From assembly GCF_001522545.3 (NCBI RefSeq), contig NC_031769.1, positions 9,352,470 to 9,416,469 of the forward strand: 64,000 nucleotides of DNA, read 5' to 3'. The notes under the pieces were generated by a model. It had not been told where the DNA came from, made no database searches, and saw only the letters and a program-made list of their open reading frames with translations. Positions 35,291-50,780 of this stretch are shown here, piece after piece; position 1 is the first letter of the stretch; each line of letters opens with the position of its first letter. This DNA comes from Parus major. Taxonomy: Eukaryota > Chordata > Aves > Passeriformes > Paridae. The position numbers were made by a program, and so were the translations under genes.

Positions 35291-38200
35291 AAGTTGTGTT
35301 TCTGTACATTCTGAATGTGAGGAGATTTCCACCTCTGGGCCTCTTAAACATTAATGCTTTGCAAAACTTTCTTGTGTCTACCTAAAGACCATATGCAAAC
35401 ATACATGCAAAAAATACACATTACATCACACTTATCTATCTTCTGATTTTGACCCTGAAACTGTGCACAAGGAATACCTGACTAACTCAGGTTCTGAGAT
35501 GTACATTCCCTATTTGGATTGAACTATGTGAACAATATGCCTGGGGGATTTACTGAAATTCTAAATCCATTGGGATTTCTGATGTAAAACAGAAAATACC
35601 TGTTTAATTCTGCAAATATTTTCCAAAGGTCTTGTAGAGAGGAAGAGGACAGCTGTCTATAACATGATACTAATTTTTGTACACTATTGGTAGGGGTTAA
35701 ACCAAGATGAAGCACTGAAAATGTCTTTTGTAATTTAAGAAAACCTGGCTGAAAGAGCGTAAGTAAAAAGTTGATTAAACAAGCTCAGATTTGGTGAAAA
35801 AAAGGGCAATTTAGAGACAATGCATTCAGTATTTAGTGAACATATATATTTAAGGTATATGCCTTCTCCTTCTAAAATAGATTGAAATATTTTTAAGTTT
35901 AAATTAATTAATTGGAAATGTTTTTCTATGTAAATTTTTATTTAAGTTGCAAAAACTCGAAGTGGCCACATGATGGTGCCAAGTCACAGCAGTAAAAAAT
36001 GAGTTCTTTATGAAAACAACATCCACCACTTTGGCAGTGTTGTTGTCCATTGCACAAATCCAGAGAGCCCAAAAAACTGCTGGAGAAATTAATATTTCAG
36101 AGACCATTTTTGCAGACTTTCTTTTTAATGTCCATAAAGACAAGTGACCCTTCTTATCTTCATTGCTGACAATAATTTACATTACAAGTTAAATAAGAAT
36201 AACTTTGGTATACAGATGAAGAAAGGGCAGGTAGTTTTTCCAGTAAGGTATCAGAGTGTCTCTACTGACACCCATCATAAAAAAAAAACCAAATCCAAAT
36301 CTCTCACTCTTTCTATCCCAAAGTGAGAGACACATACTCCACTACTCCTTCCTGCCAGACCAATCTTCTGAAAGAAATCCAATATAATTTCATCACTTTC
36401 AGGACTTCCCATCCTGAATTTTCTTTACTGTACTCAATTCTGTACATGGAACCTGTAAGCAAAGGGTTGGGATTTTTCTACATTGTGCTGTGTGCAGGCG
36501 TGGTGGGCTTTTTCAATATGCAAAAGAAAAAAATAGTGTCAGGCTTTGCACAGAAGTACTTGTTGCTGCTTTTGAGCAGCTGTTGTTAGGTTTGCTTGAA
36601 TTCAAATGTCCAAATATTTATTATCTTGTGCTTGTACTGCCTGGAGAGTCAGTTCCTGCACTGGGCCTGTGCTTCTTGCCTAAAGGATTTTTCTCTCTTG
36701 AACTGGAAACTAATGTAAGAATATCAGTAATAATGAAAGTATCCTGGGCTGAGAGTTGCTGTATGAGAATGTGAGGAAAAAAACTTTTGCCCTTTTTTGC
36801 ATGCTCTCAATGGTAGATGCAGATCATTAGAGTACAGGCCATGCAGTTGGACATTTTGATAGAACCATTTTGGAGCATGTATCAGCAAAGTGGGAAGTAT
36901 TGGCAGGCCACAGTACAAGGAAAGCAATTGCATGCATAAGGATTTTAGAAATTGTTTCAAACAAAACATTTAATTTTCAATCAGCTACTTGTAATGATTG
37001 TCAAGTTATAAAAGATACTGGATTTTATTCATAAGAAGGCAACATGATTAATTAGAACTGATACTCTTATGAAAGAAAATAGTTCACTATTTTCATATCA
37101 ATATAATTTTTACTCGTACCTCTGGTATGAGTTCACAGGCGCACACATTCTATTGAATATTCTTTATGTAGGATATAAACATTGCTATCACAAAACATCT
37201 CAACCAGACCCAGTAAACATATTTCTTCCCACCTGTGGGCAATTTTGGAATACATATTCATAGCAGTATGAAATGTAGCTGAAATTAACTGATCCACAAA
37301 ATAGAGAACATTCAAACGATATAAAAGTTCACCTACATTAACAACTTCTATGAAATATGATTACCTGCTCTTAAACTAACAAATCCTGGCAGCAAGGCTG
37401 ATGAATTTTAAATTTGCAAAAGGCCAGAAAGTTTTGGATAAACTTATGCTTTTATTTTCCACTTTGTGAACATGCTTTGAAAGCCTTTTCTATTTGCAAC
37501 ATAAATATTAATGCTATTTTCATTCAATTTTGTCATCTCACAGATGGGAAAAATCAAGTTTTCAGTAGCTGAATAGAAAGATAACCAAGGAACAGAATTC
37601 TTGAATCAGATGGCTCATTTCTTACAACTGTTTAGAAATGCTTCTCTTAACCTGTCAGCCTATATTTCCAGCAGAGCTTGGGAGATCAGGAATAGAATGA
37701 CTCTTCTTTCATCCCAGAACATTTCTTTTTAGTGGTACTGAAGATGACCATCCTACCCAATGCAATTTTGCCTTAATCAAGTATAGCTGTCATTTAATTA
37801 AGTAATATTGAAGGATACAGTTGCTTTGCAGCCTCCAAAGGGAGGGAATATTCTGCAACCTGGAATATTTTTATCAGAACAGATTTAAATTGTAAAAGTA
37901 GAAACTTTTTTCTGAGGAGTTGGAAAGTCTATCTAGGTCTGTTCTAGGTGTAGAAATTGGCAGGAATAAAGCAAATACTGAAGTGTCATTAAATTGTAGA
38001 GACTGTTGGAATAGGCCCATATAGAATTCACTTAGGATGTAACCAGAGTGTGGCCATCAGGCATGAAATGTAAACCAGGAAAAGTTGTGAAGAAACCAGG
38101 GCAGGGAAATGGCTAATGAACCATGTTTTCATTATTAACTTGTAATATATTCTATTTACAGACAATTGCTTGTTTGTCGGTGTTTCTGAGCCTCCTCAGC

Positions 38201-40148
38201 TGTGAGGAGGGAGGCAGACAAGAGTCAAATTGTTTGATAGCATTGATGGGCTTGATTTTGAGCACAAGGAAATCTGCTTTTTTACCTCATATTGGTTACT
38301 GATGTAGTGTCAAATACAGACTCAAAAACACTAACATTTGCAGATACTTAGAAAAATCTGTATTTTTAATGGATGTAGCATAAACATTTTAACTGTGCCA
38401 CTAAACTGATGGAATTTTAGCCCAAAATAATTTATATCCTATTATAAATTAAAGCAGCCTAAGGGCTCTGTTTCCCAGTTTTACACTGATGCAACGCAAT
38501 TGCAATGATACCCTATTAGAAGCAGGAGTAAAGCCATACAGTAATAGCCTATACTACCCATTGACATTTAAAACATGATTATTTTTCACCTTCAGTTGAA
38601 CTCTTGCTTCCCTTGGATTCATTAAATTTTGTGATATAGTTGCTGCCCTTTTTCTCCAGGATGTCAAGTGGGTTTTACTTTCAGGAGTCTGAAATATAGC
38701 AGCTCCTCTGGAAACTAGTCCCATGCACGGGTCAGACAATCTGTTGTTGCTGAATAGGTTCAATACAGTAAATAAAAAGCAGGTAGAGTGTATTATTGGT
38801 CTTTTTAGTCAGGCCTTGAAGTGCTACAGTGTTTTTAAGAGGTCTTTCTTAGCCAAAAGCTCTGCTCCACCAGCTGATAGTTTCACTGCTGTTCCTCTTT
38901 TATATTGTCTGTCTTGTGACCAGACAAAGCCGTTCAACTCGTCCACCCCACAATTGTTGCACATCAGGGATTTCATAACTTTCCTCTAACCCCAACTGCA
39001 ATGTTTTCTCTCTCTGTTACAGAAAAAAGAGAGGCATAACACAGCAATTCATTAGGCACATCTTTTAAAAGCCACATTTTTAATCTGCTTGGTACTTCTT
39101 GGGAGAGAGAAGGTGAGAAGGTGAGCTGGGAAAAAAGTGTTGTTTAGGGAGATAGAGGAATTCTTTCCGAGGCTTAGAGAACAATCCAGAAGTCCACAAT
39201 CAGACATTTGCTATAATTTTTAAATAGCAGAGTCAAACAGTGAACCCTTATAGTGAGTTACCTGAAGTTGTGCCTTACCCTGACTGCACTCAGAACTCCA
39301 GATTTCTAATGCCATATCTTGAGGACAAAGAATTAAGAGAAAAATCTAATATCTAGAATAACTTCTATTTGAAATGATTTTTTGGGAGTCAAGTTCTATT
39401 GCACTGTTGAAATAAGTGACCAAGAAAAGTCTTTGTCTCACAGAGCCTATATGAGGTAGGGTGGAAAAGATGGTTTTTTTTGATTGCTCCGTTTATTTGC
39501 AATGGTGATGATATTCTTAATGCCCCTGCATTGAGCCAAAGGACAGGCTGATTTATACCAGAAAAGTAGGATAAAGGAAAAAATGGATGTGAAACTGCCC
39601 TTCTAACCTTCACTTAGAAAATGAACAATTACTTAGGTTACTTTAGATATCCAGCTATTTTTTTTGTTATCAGACAAAGGGCTTCATTTAAAGATTCAGC
39701 CACCCAAAATAGTGAAATTCACATTGAGTAGAAGGAAATTCCTTCATTGGTGCTGTGGAATGCAGGACATAGGTTAGACAATACATTACTATAGATTCCC
39801 TAAATTCCCTGAGGCTTTTGCTTCACTTGCTCAATATTTAGCATTTTGGCAGTTCTGTGAAGTCAATTCATTAAGCAAATTCATTACTAATTATGTGGGT
39901 GTTGCATGGGGTCCAATCAAAAACTGCCTATCCACAATCTTCAAAGACATTCAGTGTAGTTTGCATTTAAGTTCTAATTTCCATTCTTTTTATCATACAA
40001 AGATAAGGATTTCACAATATACTGCATTTCTTCATATCATTGCATCCATATCTTTATAACCAAAAAAATTAATTTCTTTAATGTCATCACTGATCTCTGA
40101 AGTTTAAGGTCCTTCTGAAAAATCTATCCATACATGAAAATAGCTGTA
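35291..40148. other. Intergenic region, no gene seen
   Basis: This is AT-rich sequence downstream of DYNC2I1. The scattered short reading frames on both strands show no domain, no family resemblance and no paired splice sites I could trust. No repeat family was recognised. Confidence 0.55.
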
Positions 40149-40342
40149 TTATATAAGTATATATAATATATACAATATATACTTATATATATAAATATAT
40201 ATACACTCATATAAATATATATTAATATATAATTATATATTAATATATAATTATATAAATTATACCAATTTAATATTTTAAATTATTTTATTATTTATAT
40301 CATTAATTAATAATAGATAGTATAAATTAATTGAATTATACA
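40149..40342. repeat. AT-rich TATA-type simple-sequence block
   Basis: About 190 bp composed almost only of A and T, built from interrupted TATATA, ATTAATATATAATTATAT and similar units with many self-complementary segments. It ends in AT-rich non-repetitive DNA. It is a decayed (TA)n microsatellite or AT-rich island. Confidence 0.85.
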
Positions 40343-43300
40343 AATAGACAACAGGTTGATCTTACCCCACCCACAGGGGCCAACAGCAAATGCTGAAGGA
40401 AAAAGAGTAATAGGGGAAGCAAGAGTAACATGCAATGTCACTTTTCTTCCAAGTATGGTGTGTCTTCCAAGCTTCTGGCAATCTGGAAGGCAATTCCTTG
40501 GTGGCAGAGGAATTTTCTGACTCAGATGGTGGCAGATCACAGTGCTTAAGAGAAAGGAAGGAATATTTTTCCCAGTGATTCATCCAATAGCTTTTAAAAA
40601 CTATTTTTATTTTGTCCCCAAAATATTTTGTGGCAATATATTCCACCAAATAATTAGGCTGTGTAAATAAATACTTCTGTTTCAAGCCAGCTAGCTGATC
40701 AGCTCAGTAACTACATCCTACATCTTGTATTATTTCTAAAAGAAAATTTTAACCAGGAAATAAGTAGGAATATTGTTATTTCTCATATCTCTGTCCATTT
40801 ATCTGATTTTTAAAAGTCTATTCTGACTTTCTCACAGAGAAACTTTTCAAATGTTTACCTCTGTGTTGAGGTGAGTTGCATTTAGAGTATGATTTAGGCT
40901 CAAATGTATCGCTTTCAGCTACAAAGGTGTTTTCTGTAACAGTCATGCTTGGGAATACCAGTAAATTGCATCAGACCCTGCTCCAAAGACACTTGTTTAG
41001 GTAAAGAAAATAGATGTGTGTTGAAGTTGGCCTCAAGCTAATTATATCAACTTATGGAAGTTTTAAATATAAATGCTAATTGAATAATATAAACATATAT
41101 ATATATTTCTCTATCTACATCTTAGACACCTCTGCCCAAGCAGACCTAGCAGAGGAGAAATCAAACAATAATTAAAAAAACAAATTTGCTGTTGAATGAT
41201 TTGTAATATCGGGTTGAGAGATCAAACAAGTCCCATTTACTTGAAACACTTTGAATCCTTCATCATCCTGTGATGCATGATCACACCATCTCCCATCATT
41301 TGCATTTATTAAAGGGGGAAAAAAACAACCCACACTTGAAGTGCCTAGAAACTGGCTTTCAGAGCAACAAATGTATGAGCTGAGATCTAGTGTAAGAACT
41401 CCGAAGGAGGAGGTGGACACCAAGCCTCAGATAGCTGGGACACTTAGAAATACTGGATTACAGAAAAAATGCACCCAGACAACTGAAAGTACCCACTATT
41501 CTTAAAATTGAACTGGTTTTATATTTCATTTACCAGTGTCTTTTTGTTGTCACATTGTAATGAGAAATCTGTCTGCTCATCCAGCCCAGATAAACCATTG
41601 CTGCCCTTGCCTTGGCTGTGCTGATGGTGACCCTGAAAGAGAAGCCACAAATTACAAACCTCACTATTATACTGTGTAACAATCCCCAAGGAATCTATGT
41701 GCCCCAGCAAGTGTCTAGGGTGTCCTTAGCCCAAGAAGGTTTGAGAAGGAGTCTCCTTATGGATATACAGCAGTGCTGCCACTGCCCTGAGTTCCAGGTA
41801 AGCCTTGAGCAGTGACATGTGCCTTAAGAGTCCATGGTTTTACTCTGTGGTTTTAAGGCAGGCTCAGTACTTTGCTTGGGGTATAGAGAAAAGGCTCACT
41901 GCTCCTGGAACACAAGCTCTCCAGTACTTTTCCACAACTTCGTCCCTTTCCGCTTAGGTATGTGCAAACTATCAAAGCAGCTTTTGGGTACAGAAGTCCA
42001 TGTTTGGTAAGTTATTTTTAGTTATTCTATCTGTTGAAACTCATCCAGAATCTAATCTACTGTACCAGCAATGTAAGACGTGTTGTGAGAAGAGGTTAAG
42101 CACAGCATTTCTGCTCAGCTTGTATTTCAGAGACTCATATCAGATTCTGCTGAAGGTTTTCAGGGTTTTACAATATCATTATTTATTTGTGTCTATTAAA
42201 AAATTCCAAAGTACCTGTAGCTCCTTTATGTGCTGTCTCTGCTGTCTTTCAAAATTAAGGTTCTTGGGGTTTTGCCCTTGCTGACACCCAGCCCAAGGTT
42301 ATTCATGTTCTGTCAGAAAATAATTAATGTATTTGATTTCAAGCACTTTCATATGTTGGTTAAATTAGTTGTCACTCATTATTTTGTCAATCTGTTGCAC
42401 CCATTGCATTCAAGGCATAGCAATACTCAACCAACCATGTTAGTGAGTAAAAGTTTGATGCCTGACTAGAAATGACTATGGCTCATAAAACTCTGCTACT
42501 CTAAAAGAATTATCAGCTGCTGAAATCACTTCAAAGTAATTTTCTGTTCCAAATTAGAGTGCATCTTTGAAGCTTAATCAAGTAATTTAATTAGCAGTTA
42601 TTATTTATGGCTTATCATTCATATATTATAAGCAGTTTCCTGCAAACTACATTTGTAATGTTGATAGGTACATTAACATACATAATTTAAATCAATACAT
42701 TTTGAAAACTAGAACATCCCTAATGGACTAGTTAACAATTGCTGTGACGCCTTCAAAATGTTGTCAAAAACACAGGAGTTGTCTCACAAGCTGTTTGCAT
42801 TAGAGCACATCTATCAATTTGCAATAGCAGCAATAGCATTGCTTAACATTTTGCTAAAATATGCCTCTAACACTAAGTTCATTAACAGCAGGAAGAAAAG
42901 AAAGGGGAAATATTTTATCCAGGTTGCTTCAAGGATAGGTTGATAAATCCAAATAGACAAAGTTGCCCACAGATTTTTAGAGTTCAGTGACGTGTGTTGA
43001 CAGATACATAAACTAAATTACTGCAGTGCTAGATCATGCATAAGGACATCATGGAATTGCTAGTGTTTTCCATCTGCCCAATAAACTTCTGACCGTCATC
43101 TGAACAAAAGTCCTTATGTTTTCAACTCCTGACTGCAGTGACTGCCCAGCTGCCTTGCAAGGAGCTTCAGGAATGTCACTCACTGTACTTAATGCTTAAA
43201 CACCATGGAAACAGCTGCCTCAAAAGACTCATCCAGAACAGCACAGTCATCCCTGCTGATTGAATCTATTTTTCCAACCACTGAGTTGTGAGCCTGTGAA

Positions 43301-46300
43301 AATAATTAAGAACAGGTGTTTGAGCAATATGAATGTGCTGCTCTGACAGTGTACACACCTGTGAAAAATAAGGATAAAATACCCACAAATAAGTAGAAAA
43401 AAAGCATAAAATTCTACCAGTTCTGCAGGAATGCCAGGGCCATGACAAGGTGGGCACTGACAGATCAGGCCCTATGGGCTTGGCAGGATTCAGCTCTTTG
43501 TCTATTTCTTCACCATATCAGTATGCTGGTATCTATTGTTCTTTCACCTGAACAACAGTTTTCTTTGTTCACACTCATGGTTTTGCCTCCTTGTTTTGTC
43601 TTCATTCCACCTTTCACTCCCCTGCCCACCTTCTTGCAGCAAACATGGTGTCCCACCATCCCACCTGTCAGGTTGGTCCCAAACCTGTCAGTTGTATTTC
43701 CACAGCATCTTCCAACCATCCTCAAAGTCAGTCTAAATGAGGCTAACAACCCTCTAAGATATAATCTGTCCTCTCCTTCCATACAGCTGCAGTGACAAAA
43801 ATCTATCCTCTCACCATTTTGGATCTTGCTTATTTAAGTTCCCATTATTTTGACATCAGTGAAAATAAGTAGATGAATAAATTAAGTTGACCAAAGAGAT
43901 AAAAATTGTTCCTGAGAATTTGGATGATAAAATATTTGTGAAGTAAATCAGAATTTGCCATTCTGATTTTTTTTTATTTTATTTTAAGAAATTTATGTGT
44001 ATTTTACCTCAATGAAAAGCTGATGTTCCCGCCTACTGCTGAATTCCATAATGGGTATTCAGTGCTCTTCCATCATCAGCAAATCTGGAATTTTCAAAAT
44101 ATTACTCTGTTAAGGCTCTAAATACCTTTTTGCTTTTGCCCTCAGGTTACAGATATTTAACTTTCAGGCATCCACCCAAGCTCACAAGCCTCCATCTGCA
44201 GAGTGGGAGATATGTCCCTCCTCAGATCTGCTGATTTAACTGTGCCTCATGACTGAAACTTTATCTCCAGGCTAGTGGAGATAGATAGGGTGGCAGCCCT
44301 TTGCATCTGGGGCATTGAGTGAAGCTTGAGCATGACGTTTTTTCGAAGTTCACAATATATGCTGTTCGTTCTCTCCCAAATAATGCCCAGCAGCACTGAG
44401 TGAAGGCTGGCATGGGCTGCTGCGCTGCTACAGGAAAGCTCCTGCTGGGATGCTTCAGCCTCAGTTGGAAAGGGTAAGTGATAGGTACCTCCTGCAAAAC
44501 TCTGCCAGCTCAGTGCTGCAGCCTCAGGAGGTAAATATATTATGGATAACCTAGAGATATCTTCTGGATTAAGGGCTGGTTCCATAAAAGAGCACAGATA
44601 AAAAGCCCTGCCTATCACCTCTGAGTTTTCTGTGTTTGCATTATTTCCATTTATAAAATGCTAATAATAGGATCAAAACCATTGGTATAGCTGTAAAGAT
44701 GTGTCACCATCCAATGGCTTATCAGTAGCACAGCTCTCCTGGAATCTTTTCCACTCAACTTGCCTAGAAGAACCCACTGGTACTCCATTACCCATGCAGA
44801 CATCTTTGGATGGTGGACCAGGCCAACTTTGGCTGCACAGCTGGGCTGCTGCAAAGGGTATGAAGTTTTGGGGGGTAGTGCCCTTTCCAGGAGGGGATAG
44901 AAATACCTGTTGTACTAACTTGACCCCAATTCCATGGCCATCATTTCTTGTGTGTCCCTGCAGTATTTTCAGGGACAAGAGACAGTCACAGGGATTTAAT
45001 TTCACATTCCATGGTCAGTTTTGTTTGGGCTAAGGTGATCCCTTCATCTTTCTATTTGTGAGAAACAGGAAAATCCATAATCAAAGAGCAAATACACAGT
45101 CTTGACCAGGAGATGGACACTTCCTGGTAATTGAAGCAATCAAAGAATACTGATATGAACTGATGGAGATAAATATTATAGAAAAAAAACATAAGTTCAA
45201 CTGGGAGGAACATGAAACTTATTAAGAAAACCTGAGTCCTAGCAGGCACTAACTGAACTAAAATGAAAACTGGCACATGGCTATGTGCTTGAATCCAATT
45301 CATTATTTGACATACTGAGAGTCAAGAAAGCCTAATCATCAATCCTTCTTTACAAAGTTTTTGCTTCTATGTCCCAGCTAGTAAGGTTCCTGGGAAAATG
45401 AATTGTTAGTATGCAGTATGGGGAAACCTGGAGTTATGGAAAAAGTGCACGCTGTGTACGGAGGTGAGCATCTCAGCTACTGCTTTGTGAGAGACAGTCT
45501 GTGCCAATGAGGGCCAGGAGAGAAGACATGAAGGGACCATGGAGGCAGCTCAGAGTGAGCTCAGGAGCAGTTCCCAGGGTCAGGATGAAGAGCTCTGCAG
45601 GGAAATGGACACCATCTATTTAATGCACCAGGCCTGGCTTACCCTGGTACTCATAACTTGCTTTTAACTTCAGCATTGCTAAAGAATGCTTTTATCCCTT
45701 ATCTGCTCTCACAGCACACCTGTCTTTAGTTCCTGGAGCCAGCACTGGTTCAGCCACCAGAGGACACACAGGGAAGGAGCTGCATGCAGGAAAACTCCAC
45801 TTGGATGGGTGTTTTCCTCCTCCCAGCCTCTGCAGGTGGAGCACAGGGGAAGAAGCAGCATGTGCAGGCAGAGAGGGGCTACTTCATGGTCAGGTTTCAT
45901 ACATGTGGCTTCCTTCATTTACAATCCCAGACAGGCAGGATTTGTGCTGCTTCTTTATTCTGATGACAGCTGCTCTTCCTTTGCACTTGCCTACCAAGTG
46001 ATTAAGAACCTTTTATCGCCAAAAATAGTGTCATTGTCACGAATAAGTGGAATAATGTAAAGCAATTATTTGTGCTGAAACCCACACTCTGAAATGTCTG
46101 AAGTGATTAAATGTGTTTTTATGATGAAATTACCTCAAAATATTTTCAATACCATGCAAGCTGATTTTGAGGAGGGAGGAAGCTGTTTGACAGTACTCAT
46201 TAATGTTTATTATGTGATTTTCAAATGCTCGAGAATGGAGGTGTTTCGAGCGGGCAGAGGGGCCAGCGTGATGCCTCCTGGCAGAGGAGCCATTCCCTGG

Positions 46301-49300
46301 GAATGGGTGGATGCCAGCTCCCTGTGGTGCCTCCTGCAGTGACTTTGCCTGGATTATTGCCATCTCTTTCTGTTTCAGCAAGAGCACTGAGTGCAACTCT
46401 GGAGCAGCTGCTGACAACAGAGACAGCAGAACATGTTTGCAATTCAATATTTAAGACAACTATCTTTCATTTAATGACCTTGAGACTGAAAAAAACAAAA
46501 GTGGTAAATTGGAGAAAGACAGAAAAAAGCATTTTCCTGAAGTATGGGTAAGCAGAAGAGGTGGGCAGGTAAAAGCAGGCTGGAATTTCAAAAGCATTTC
46601 AGTGAATTTTGTGCCTTTTTAAAGGTGCCACCATGAAGATCATGAGAGGTGTGAAGACCTGTCAAGTTGCCAACAGTAACCTGACAGTGACATTTTCTAT
46701 GGGACCTGCACAACTCACTCTTTCTGGTTTCTCTTCAAGTTTCACTTTCAGAGCTTTTAGTTTAACTTACTTTTGCACATCAAATGTTGCTGTGTGATGT
46801 CTTGGCTGCACCAGTCTTGTGGTGAAAGCTGTCTGGCATTTGGAACAAGAAATTTAGAGGTGCAAGTTTGCTAAGAGGAATCACAGGGATTGTGGTGTCC
46901 ACTGACATCAGCAAAGCACCAGTGGTTGCAGTCACTTCACTCCAAAGCTTAGTGGGTCCCTCAGCATTCTGCAAAGCCAAGTACTGTTAAAACATGAAAA
47001 AAACCCATTCCAGTAACTGATTTCTGGTGTCAGGAGAATTCTGAGATTTGCTCTCCTTTACCCACATCATCCCTGCACCAGCCGTTTGTACTCAGATGTC
47101 AGATACTGAGGGGTAGATGACTTTCCTCTGAGCATCATAACCAGAGGGGAGAGATTGCATGTCAAGGTGAACCAAATCCCAGAGAATGGTGCCTATTATA
47201 TGGGCTGTGTCTGAAGAGATCATTATAAAAAAAAAAAGAGGAGGGGGAGGAAAGCAGTCTTCTTAAATAAACCATAATATTCTAAAATATACACCTGGAT
47301 CATATCCACTGTCAGGTGGAACAAAGCAAAAAGATCCTTATGGCAGATAAATGCTGATTCTATTAAGCCAAAAAATGAAAGGGAGGAGGTATCTTCAACA
47401 TCTCTTTTAAGGTAGGATAAACTGCTCCCTCATGTCTCCACGATGACTATCAAAAGATCTTGTGACTTGTGTCTCAGATGGGTGAAATCAGAGTGTCTCC
47501 TCCAGAGGCCAGGTTGCATCTGTGAAAATCTAATAAGAATGGGCAACATTTTAATAACTTTGTCAATACCCTCATGGAAACCAAAATGCCAAGATAATAC
47601 AAAGAAGAATGTGGATGTGTCCCTAAATTGACAAAATACTAAACATCTTCAGAGAGGCTGGAAAATGGAGCTGACAAGTCTCTTTAAGTGAACATCAACA
47701 TAAAGGAAAAAACTACAGGAAGAAATTTTTTCCAATTTTGTTCAAACACAGCACAACAGGTGATGGTAAGTAATGTTGGACAGACCTCAGAAATGCATGG
47801 GTGCAATTTGAAGTAAATTCCAGATATTTCCATCAGCTTCATGTGAGAATTTCATCAGTGAGACTGCGATTTGGTTTGTTTCTCTGAAACTTTTGCCCAA
47901 GGTTCAGAGGATGGTGAGTGACAGGACCTGACCTGGTGACTGCTGGGGGAGAGCAGCTCTGGAGCACAGGAATGTAGCTCACTTTTGGAGTGTGGTGGCT
48001 AAACTCTGCTAATCTGACTTCTCACACCCAAATCCTTGTCAATCAGGCTAATCATGGCTCCTAATTCAGGTCCATTGAAACTCAATGAATGGTTTTTTCC
48101 TTCGGGGAAGTGGGGTTAAGTAGAGTGAGTAACCTCTGCTTGCAGGTATACTATTTGCTGCCAGCAAGTGTGGCCTTTGCTTGTCTCTAGGAATAGCACT
48201 TGTTGATAGCCTGAAGTCCTACATACAATTATTTTGCATGTCATCACCACCCCTCTTGGCCATGATAGTGCTGCATCCACCTATCACACAGAACTGCTGC
48301 ATGATGCAGTGCTGAGTGCCGACATTCTTCCCTCTGCAAAAATAACACACAGGTCAGCCCACATGTTTTCAGCTCAGTGCTTTTCACTGCCCAGCAGTAC
48401 AAGCTGAAATGAAGCATCATTTAAATGCCTTTTGACACTTGTTATTAAGAGCACAGCATGGTGCCTCTGCTTCTTGCTGGTGCTTGAACTTCTTTAAATT
48501 GTCTTCCTCAGACCACAGACTCCCAGGAGCAGGGAACTGGCCCAGATGCTGTGTGCCCCTGTGGCAGAACAGGATAGCTCAGATGCAGCAGTGTAGTTCC
48601 AGATCCCATCAGCTACCTTTGTAGACTGGTGATATGGTATGAGAAAGAAAAACTGGATAAGCTCAACAGGAATTATTAAGGATGAACTCACTGCAGACTG
48701 AGGAAGTTAGGCTGCCTGTGTTTTGTGTGGCTGGTCTCTGTACAGTTTACACACAGATCATTTCAGGTAGATTTTTTGTGCTTGGTAATATCACTGATCA
48801 TTGTTGCAAATTGAAATATAAACTGAATCCCGAATGTCTGTACATTTTGTTTTTACAATCAGTGCCTGGCTGGGATTGCTCTGTACAGCCCTTTAATTGG
48901 CTCTTGAAAGTGCAGTGCATTAGTGCACATAAAAATTGGTTTGGGTAAAAGCAAGGGAGAATACATTTTTCTCTAGCTCCTTCTGAGTCCTCAGAGCCAA
49001 ATTATCTCCCTTTGACATTAATTTAGATTAGGATCACCAAACCCTTGGTGAACTTGGTCTTTGTTGGTTAAGGGTGAATTTCAGAATTCCCTTGAAAGAA
49101 AGTCTGAGCTGCATGCCTGACTGAATCATTGCTTGGTCTCTATTAAAGAACCAAATCTTGACCAGATCTCTGAGTCTCTTCTACATGTTTTAGGCTTTTC
49201 TCTGCTCAAGAGAGAATATCTGTTCTTGTACATTGGTCACCACTCACACACATCTTACTTGTAGAAGAGAAATCCCTGAATGATCCAACCTCCAGTTCCA

Positions 49301-50760
49301 GTTGCCTTTCCCTGGCCGGAGCTATCTGACCTCTGTCAGAGAGGAGCCTGAATGTGAACCAGCTCATACTTTGTATGGACAGTGAGGAGGGCAGAGTCTT
49401 GGTGCAAAACTGCCTGTGCCTCACCATGACAGAACAGAGCAGTTTTCTCGGTATAATTTTGCACATGCTAAAGCCTGCTGATAAGCTTCATCTCATTATC
49501 TTACTGTTCATAGCCACGCTGGCAGTTTGTGTGGACTGTTCACAGGAGAAACAATACTGTCAAACTCTCACAGTTGGGCCAGAGAGGTCAAAGAAAAGGA
49601 GCTCAGATAAAAAATTAGTCTAAGCATCTGCTTCTTGTCAAATGAGTATGAGAGGACATAAATGCTGAGTGTGTGGATAGTCCTTGCATCAGAACAAGTC
49701 ACATCACATGTGCAGGCAGCAAAGCAAATTTCGGCTTCTGGAGTTGGTTACTGAACAGATTACTGAATTTGAGACTGTCCCAAAGGTGCTGGGACAAGTC
49801 AGGTGCTCTAAGTTTACTCATTTCACTGTGCAGTTAAGTAAAAGGCAAGTGCTGGCTCAGCAGCTCTGTGGAGATGGATGGAGAGCCAAGCAGCAGTAGT
49901 TCAGTTTCTGATGGCTACAGAACATCCCAGAGGATCGTGAAGGAAGGAAGGTCAAGCAGAGAAATATGAGACAGTTGGGTGTGAAAATTCAACAACTTTT
50001 CCTTCTACTGACTTGATTGTTGTTACAGTAAAGAGATGGGAAAGCTAGTTCAAATTTTGTTGTATGATTTTGCATATTTTCTGGAATTCACAGGTTTTGA
50101 TTAAGAACCAGGTGACCTCATAACTCATATGTGTCCTGCAATATCTTTCTCTAGGATTTTTTTTTCCCAGTATTTTATAATTCAAAAGTGCAGTAACCAC
50201 TCCTAAAATGAAAAATCCTTTCTACACTATTCTTTTGTGTTTGGCTATTTTAAAAATACCAGCAACATTTTCCTATTAACTTAGCTCAGTTTCTGCTCAT
50301 TTTATTTTGCTCTACTATTGACGTATCTTCTACAGGCCTGGATGGTTATTTTTATATGCCAAACTGCTGTTTACAATTTTATCTTAACTTGCTATGTTCA
50401 ATTTAATGTGTTTCTATTTAGTAATTTCCCTCATCAGGACACTATTTAGCCAAGCTGACCTTTGCATATTTATTATAGCTAATTATAAAAATAGTATCTC
50501 CTACCTTGTAAACAGTCTGTAGCTACAATTATTAGAACAGAAGTTAATAAATAACATGGGAAACCCTTTGATATAACTCTAGTTAAATTATTTGTAGTAA
50601 TAATAGTGCGGGTAGACTTTTAAAAGAGTTCTTCAAGGAAATAATGCAGTGGCTATGAATGTATTAATATACAACAGTAAGTAATGGAAAGTTAGAATGA
50701 TTGAGGTTTACATCACTGCACGTAGACATACTAGTTTAGGCAGAAGTCAAGAGCTCAAAC

Positions 50761-50780
50761 AGAGCATAAAAGAGCATAAA
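50761..50780. repeat. Perfect 10-bp tandem duplication
   Basis: AGAGCATAAA occurs twice head to tail in an AT-rich context. It is probably a replication-slippage product. Confidence 0.8.

Noticed and set aside
43442..43795. 117-residue plus-strand frame in a GC-richer patch
   Set aside because: No domain, no splice context, Pro/Leu/Ser-rich translation of pyrimidine-rich DNA.
44247..44618. 123-residue minus-strand frame considered as a possible last exon of VIPR2
   Set aside because: No match to the secretin-receptor seventh transmembrane segment or tail and no phase-compatible acceptor recognised.
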